This document shows, piece after piece, positions 59,301-64,000 of a DNA stretch of 64,000 bases. The translations under genes and the position numbers were made by a program. A model generated the notes under the pieces. It did not search any database, was not told the DNA's origin, and saw nothing but the letters and a program-made list of their open reading frames with translations. How positions within the stretch are numbered: position 1 is the stretch's first letter; every line of letters begins with the position of its first letter. Origin of the DNA: Klebsormidium nitens (taxonomy: Eukaryota; Streptophyta; Klebsormidiophyceae; Klebsormidiales; Klebsormidiaceae); contig DF237000.1 in the NCBI GenBank assembly GCA_000708835.1, forward strand, positions 210,706-274,705. The letters run 5' to 3'.

Positions 59301-60554
59301 CGGGTACTATTCCGCCGTCGGCGCGTTTCCGCGGATAGAGGACCGGCGGAACGTCGCCCGAACCATGTCCTTTGAAGTCGGTAAGTCTAGCTGGCGGACT
59401 GTCACTGAACTCCGGCGCAGTTGCGTCTTTGAAATGGGCCGGGGTTTTTTAAGTATACCGACTGGATTACGAAGCCACAAGCTCTGAAAAACGTTGTGAC
59501 GTCAGCCATCAAAAGTTCTGCAACAGCTGAACTCTACAAGAGGGGCGGTTAACCTTTTCCTTTCTGGTAGGAAGTCCCTGGTCGACGTCAAGTGACAAAG
59601 TCCAGGCTCACCAGCAAACCTTGCCAAAGCCGTGGTTTTGTGATGACTGCTTTCCTAGTTTCCAGTTGTCCTAGCAAAACGATTCTCTCTAGGACAGCGT
59701 AGGGAGTATCAGCTTCTTGAGTGACGGGAATAGCGGTATCGAGAGGCGTCTGCTTGTTCATCTTGGGCGGCTGATCAACGATTTTTCCGCACAGCAATTA
59801 GCAGTTGTGCAGCTTTTGACTACATTGTTAGTGTCAAGCTGATACCGGGTTCCACCCGTGCTGACGTCAACTGGGCCGCGTGAGCTGCTCCCGCCTTAGA
59901 TACGTGTGAGGAGAGTACGAATCTGTTAATCGTGCGAGACGACGTCAGCAGACTTTGCAAGGCCAAGCAGAGCATGCCTCGAAAGGGTGACTTCAGCAGA
60001 GACCTCAGCAAGGACCGCCTTTGAATTTGATTGTTGCAGCTGCGAGACCGATTTAATAAGTCCTTCGCATTTTTCATCCCAGGCATGCAGAGTAGTCTCC
60101 TCGCTTTGGCGTTGGCCAACCGGTTCTTCCCGAACCCCCTCGTCGCACTGCCGTGCGCCATCTCGGTAAGCGGTCGCCGATCTCGGGCTTTCGAATCACC
60201 GAGTTGCTCATTAAAAAGGCCGAAAACTCCCATCACATACCTTACGAGCAAAGTGTCACAGAGGGCGTTATGGCTTTGCATGTTACCTCTGGTAGAGAGA
60301 CGGTTTTTCGTATCTCGGTCTTGGAAGCGAAGAATCCGACACAGACCGAGTGTTCAGACAAAAACCGTCTGTAAGTGAGTTCGGAAGGGACGTTTCATCG
60401 ACCTTATGGCCGGTCTGAGACTCACTCTGGGTCTCTTTGCGCAACACGCGTTGACACTGTCTTTGTACGTACTCAGGTGATTGCGATGTCTTTGATGGGA
60501 TTCGGACTGGTGGTTGTGTGGACACATCCCCGAAAGCACACCAACTCGCACTGA
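56304..60554 (+). CDS. BASS-family plastid sodium/metabolite carrier
   Basis: Seven exons join in phase: 56304-56534, 56853-56959, 57476-57669, 58314-58566, 59127-59380, 60083-60165 and 60477-60554, 398 residues. ATG 56304 begins a Ser/Arg-rich, acid-poor leader (MMASHISKSVYSAARSSQPL) typical of a chloroplast transit peptide. The membrane core follows the BASS (bile acid:sodium symporter) pattern: YYPSALGFLMFAVGINLSL, LGYFGQFVLKPLFGY, VACVSGAQLSNYASFL, LSIVMTALSTASA, LPVDVKGMMISILQ, DTCCCIGSPLALNAG, SPFGLVILLP and GMQSSLLALALANRFF. Plant BASS proteins sit in the plastid envelope and move pyruvate, glycolate, pantoate or keto acids, often with Na+. The sequence seems closest to the BASS5/BASS6 group, from memory only, so the substrate is not assigned. 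Intron 3 contains an echo of exon 4. Confidence 0.9.
58148..58215 (+). repeat. Intronic echo of exon 4 acceptor and start (BASS)
   Basis: A ttgcag then CATCCTCGTCTCTCGCGTAA, ATGCAGCATTCCAACTACGC and CCTGGTG...AAC lies 176 bases before the matching part of exon 4 (CATCCTCGTTGCCTGCGTGA, GCAGCTCTCCAACTACGC, TTAGTGGACAAG). Roughly 70% of positions agree by eye. It is a decayed tandem duplicate spanning the acceptor. Confidence 0.75.
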
Positions 60555-62099
60555 AGTACCGCGCTAGAGGCACATACTCTTCTTGATGTTTAGAGCCGCT
60601 GTTTCGAAAAGTAGTGAAGCCAGTGACCTGATGAGTTTGGATTGCTTCAAAAGTGGAACAGGTCGAACTAGGTCACGGTCTGAAGTTAATCAAGAAAACA
60701 AGGCACACTTCAGGCAAAGAATTCAGATGATCCTATAGAACGGTCCGATACCAAGGCAGCTGGGCACAAAATACAGGCCTTCTGATCGGAGATAGTGTAA
60801 ATAACAGTGCAATTACTGAGCTAATGTATCGGATTATGGGTAACAAACATATGGTTATAACTGCTTGCCTCCAAAAGCGCTTGAGAGGTAATGGCTTAAG
60901 GCATGCGACTTTCAGTTTTAATGACGCAGTATTTTGATATTCCAACGGCGGGTAACAAGCAGTTTGAACGCACCGAACGCGAATAGACGGGGCCGCCGCG
61001 CGCTCCAGAGTTGACTCAGCCGCAAAACTGCCGGGTGCCAGCCTAGTGCTTCGTAGGCGGCCTGGCCCGCGCGCACTACGCTGCCAGCTAATGTGCTGAT
61101 CACCAATTATTTCGGTACGCATGCCGATATGAGCTTCGATCGCGATGTACAGTGTGAATTTAGCTAGTGTTGCCGATTGATGTTCAGTCACATTACCTGG
61201 CGCATTGGCTGGCATATTGCTACCGTCGATATGCAATTCTATGGTACCTTTTGAGGTTTGATGCTGTCGGAAATCGAGTCCCATGCCGACGTTCGCAGCG
61301 ACTGATCGAGCTATACTGCGCATGATCATGGCCAGTTGTTGGCTAGATTTTCTCGCGTTCCGACATGAACCACATGCAGATTCTTGACTCAAGCTCATCA
61401 TGGCATCTGGAAGATCAACGATCGTGTGCGGCCCGCTTTTGATATGTACCATATCGAGTCATTCCGGATGAACTTGAATCATTCAGTCCGACATGGTTCA
61501 TTGTAAAGATATTACAGGCTCATGCCACTGAGATGCAACTATAGCTGGCATGCGTATACGATGAAATTCAAGTTGACTGCGCGTAATCAATTGCACAGCT
61601 CAGCTGCGGCCACGGCTGGCCGGCCGTCAGTGTAGAGCTACTGATTGCCGCCCGCGTAGCTAGTATAGAGGGGTGTCAGCCATGTGCCAGGCGGCGGCGA
61701 GCAGCATACCGCTAGCCAGGGAGAAGCATGGCACTGACTGACAATTGACCCTGGCTTGGGCATCAGCTTGTCGTACTGATCGTGAGTAGTCGGGTGTGAC
61801 CTACACGGACATTGCAAGGAGCGTTGGGCGCATCATGGCATGCCAGGCAGGGACGGTCAGGAAATTAAATCAAGTCATCATTATGGATGGCGGCAAAACT
61901 TCTACATAGCTATTATCCGACAAAGACTTCCATCTGTAGGTGGCAGCCGCAAACATGAAAGGGGACCATTGCGTGTAGCGGATTGACCCCTGCATAACGT
62001 TTTTGACGCGTGCCCTAGGGGCCGTCTATTTGACTTCACATGTCTTGATTGCTATTCTTCGAACTCCATTCAACTAGTTAAAACCGCATACTCTTCTAA
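60555..62099. other. Convergent intergenic region between BASS and Hv1
   Basis: Contains the 3' ends of both genes. The minus-strand frame 60733-61452 (239 codons, ATG) has no recognisable motif or neighbouring exon and is not called. CATGGCATGCC-type palindromes recur near 61835, as in 30694-32185. Confidence 0.4.
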
Positions 62100-62933
62100 T
62101 CACCGATCTATTGAAGCCCCCTGTTGCAGGTTTTCTAACCTTTCAATTCTGGCCTTGCTCGTCTCAAGGTCCTCCTTCGACTTGTCAGACTGCCTTTGCA
62201 GAACCTCAACACTCCGCTTCAGTTGCTCTACTTCTTCCTCAATCGCGTCATCCGTCACTGTGAAAACACCGTGCGCTACTCTAATCAGCCGCCAAAGATT
62301 CAGGATCACCAGCAACGCAAGCACTTCGCTGTCCAGAAAGATCTCTAGAAACAAGGCGGTCGGGATGATCGCAAGGTCTAGCACATACCCGGGGTGTCGG
62401 AAAAAGTTGAAACCGAAGGCGACGAGTAGAAGAAGTAGGTTCAAGCACAAGAGGCCCAGGATTCCTGTGCTGGTGAAGAAGAGCGGCTCGTGCTCCGTAC
62501 TGTGGGGCTCCCAAGGTGTCGGCTGAGAGCACTCCTCCAGAAGCAATCTGCACTCCTTGACGTCATTTGCTTTTGTATGGAGCGTCAGCACTATGTCCAC
62601 CGACGTTGCCACCACATCGACCAGGATCAGAACTAGGATGGTCAAATGCGCAAAGTCCGACTCCAAGGCTTTCCCCAACTTGTGCCGCCAGCTCTGTCGG
62701 TCTTGGATGCGTGGGTGCAGGTCGTGCGGCCTCAAGAAGTCTGGCCAACGAGACCCCTGTCCCTGCTTCCCCTTGCTCGACAGGTTATCTATGGCAGCGT
62801 GCACAGCTCTCCAATGATGGTTGGGGTGGCCAACGTCGATGGCGGTGTCGCGAGCTGACGGTCTTTCGGAGCTGACCCCAAGTCCAGACGCGGTTGGCTG
62901 TGTTCCGGGGGCTGATGAGTGAGGAGGCTCCAT
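62100..62933 (-). CDS. Voltage-gated proton channel (Hv1-like)
   Basis: A single coding exon of 277 residues. ATG 62933 directly follows a ctgcag acceptor, so a 5' UTR intron is likely, since no in-frame upstream ATG is seen. After an ~90-residue cytosolic N terminus come four membrane segments: S1 about 96-118 (ILVLILVDVVATSVDIVLTL, with Asp106 at the proton-selectivity position), S2 about 152-175, S3 about 182-200 (YVLDLAIIPTALFLEIFLD, Asp186) and S4 about 203-224 (LLVILNLWRLIRVAHGVF). A C-terminal coiled coil (about 230-270) should dimerise the channel. Length and layout match Hv1, which extrudes H+ upon depolarisation. S4 has only two arginines: Asn212 stands where animal Hv1 has its first gating Arg, with His221 at the Asn position. 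The membrane (plasma or vacuolar) cannot be told from sequence. Confidence 0.88.
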   Translation of the reverse strand: MEPPHSSAPGTQPTASGLGVSSERPSARDTAIDVGHPNHHWRAVHAAIDNLSSKGKQGQGSRWPDFLRPHDLHPRIQDRQSWRHKLGKALESDFAHLTILVLILVDVVATSVDIVLTLHTKANDVKECRLLLEECSQPTPWEPHSTEHEPLFFTSTGILGLLCLNLLLLLVAFGFNFFRHPGYVLDLAIIPTALFLEIFLDSEVLALLVILNLWRLIRVAHGVFTVTDDAIEEEVEQLKRSVEVLQRQSDKSKEDLETSKARIERLENLQQGASIDR

Positions 62934-64000
62934 CTGCAGAGCAGAGAGAGAGCAAGTGGTTAGGGAACTCTGCAGAGTAAGCAAGGGCAGCCAAGTGCTT
63001 TCCAACAAATCTTTCAAGCCCTTGCCACCCTTGACCGAGTCTGGTAAAGGGGTGGGGAAAGTGCAAACTCGAATGAGCTTGCATACAGGGAGTGCTGGGC
63101 AACATAAGGAAAGGAACGCTTTCCATTACGGCAAGAAGGGTGGTATGTAACAGCAGCAGGACGGGCAGTTTCCGGCGCTAAAGGCCGGCAACCGAGCTGA
63201 GCACTAAGGACAACGGGTGTAGTCAAGCTGCCTTTGTGAAGAAGAAAGAGCGGATCACAGCTATACCAACAGTGTATCTGCTCAAAGCGAGACCTTTCCG
63301 TTGCAGCTTGCAACTCCAACGCCAAAATGACGGACACCATCGCAGCCTGCAAGCCAAGTAACCATGAGGGGCAATCAATAGTCGGCAGCCCTTTGATCAT
63401 GATGGCTTCGACTAAGGTGCTAAGAGTTGCCCTGACTGTGGAAGACTGACGCCGCATTCCTCGAAGTTCTTGCTCACCTGAGTTCTTGGTGGTCGCAGAA
63501 AGGGCTCCTGCATGCTCCAGTTGCCAAACCTTGTCTGTCACTGTTCAAAGCTTTGGCAACTTTCCCCTGGTTGGTTGTGACTGTCAAGCTGCAAGGTTGC
63601 CGGAAGACAGCAGCGAAAGCATTTACCAGTCCATTGCTGAACTGCTGGCTTACAGCCCTCTAAACTTTCCCTCCAATGCCATCAACCAGTTCCAAAGCTT
63701 GCGCTGCAATGTCTACTTAGGCCTGAACGACGCACGCACGGTGTAGCCACTTCAAAAGTGAGCCTGACATCACTGTATTGCAGCCGCCGCCACAAGAAAA
63801 CAAGAGCTCTTCTGAATGGGGGGAGCAAGCAAGCGAGCTTGAACTTGAAAGTTCAAGTTGAAGTTGAAGCAGAGCTGCCGTGCCGCTGCGCGGCCGCGCG
63901 ACGAAAGCGAATCTGCGGCCGCGGCGCCGAGCCGCGGCAAAGTTGGGAGCAGCCCGGCGGCCGCGAATGGATGTGGGGTGGATGAACGAGACCCTACTTA
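62934..64000 (-). promoter_or_regulatory. Hv1 upstream region with 5' UTR intron acceptor
   Basis: The acceptor polypyrimidine tract and ctgcag lie immediately before the Hv1 ATG, so an untranslated exon is expected upstream. A candidate donor (gtgagcaag in minus sense) is near 63476. The far end (about 63880-63970) is very GC-rich with several GGCCGC palindromes, which could be a promoter island or the start of another gene beyond the window. No second gene is recognised. Confidence 0.35.

Noticed and set aside
60733-61452. 239-codon minus-strand frame with ATG
   Set aside because: No recognisable motif, no neighbouring exons, and it lies in repeat-flavoured intergenic DNA between two convergent genes.
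63014-63541. 175-codon minus-strand frame upstream of Hv1
   Set aside because: It starts at GTG, lacks an ATG-led leader joined to Hv1 and shows no motif; more likely 5' UTR exon and intron.

Overview
The window looks like nuclear DNA of a green-lineage eukaryote, most likely a streptophyte alga (Klebsormidium-like) or an early land plant. The evidence is GT-AG introns in nearly every gene, mixed base composition, two proteins with plastid-type leaders (a BASS carrier and a GNAT acetyltransferase), a DUF1995/LPA3-type photosystem protein, a plant-type CABIN1 protein and a Root_cap-domain protein. An IQ-motif homologue of animal C11orf65/MFI and an Hv1 proton channel are also present. The species assignment is inference. 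All exon models were built by hand from reading frames, splice sites, phase agreement and remembered family motifs; no search was run.

Layout. 164-4215 (+): DUF1995/LPA3-like gene, 5' end outside the window. 6340-14430: five decayed copies of a roughly 900-bp unit carrying 66-99-nt hairpins that resemble C/D-box snoRNAs, with no coding content. 15533-15602 (+): a stray fragment resembling an exon of the CABIN1-like gene. 16178-17159: a 29-bp inverted-repeat element that contains the assembly gap. 18839-22450 (-): IQ/C11orf65-like gene, last exon not found. 24380-25835: six tandem copies of a ~232-bp repeat. 26924-30693 (+): plastid GNAT. 32186-36023 (-): secreted Cys-rich plus Root_cap protein. 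38421-54558 (-): very large CABIN1-like gene. 56304-60554 (+): BASS carrier. 62100-62933 (-): Hv1 proton channel. CABIN1 and BASS are divergently arranged across 1.7 kb; BASS and Hv1 are convergent. There are no operons, and the genes share no obvious pathway beyond three being plastid- or photosynthesis-related.

The most unusual signal is shared by several unrelated genes. Introns contain degenerate tandem copies of the edge of the adjacent exon together with its splice site. On the acceptor side this is seen in LPA3-like introns 1 and 4, the CABIN1 intron before exon 3, and a BASS intron. On the donor side it is seen after CABIN1 exons 7 and 10 and after GNAT exon 4. I call these exon-edge echoes. 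They suggest that introns here grow by tandem duplication across splice junctions, and at least one echo (3048) keeps an open frame into the true exon.
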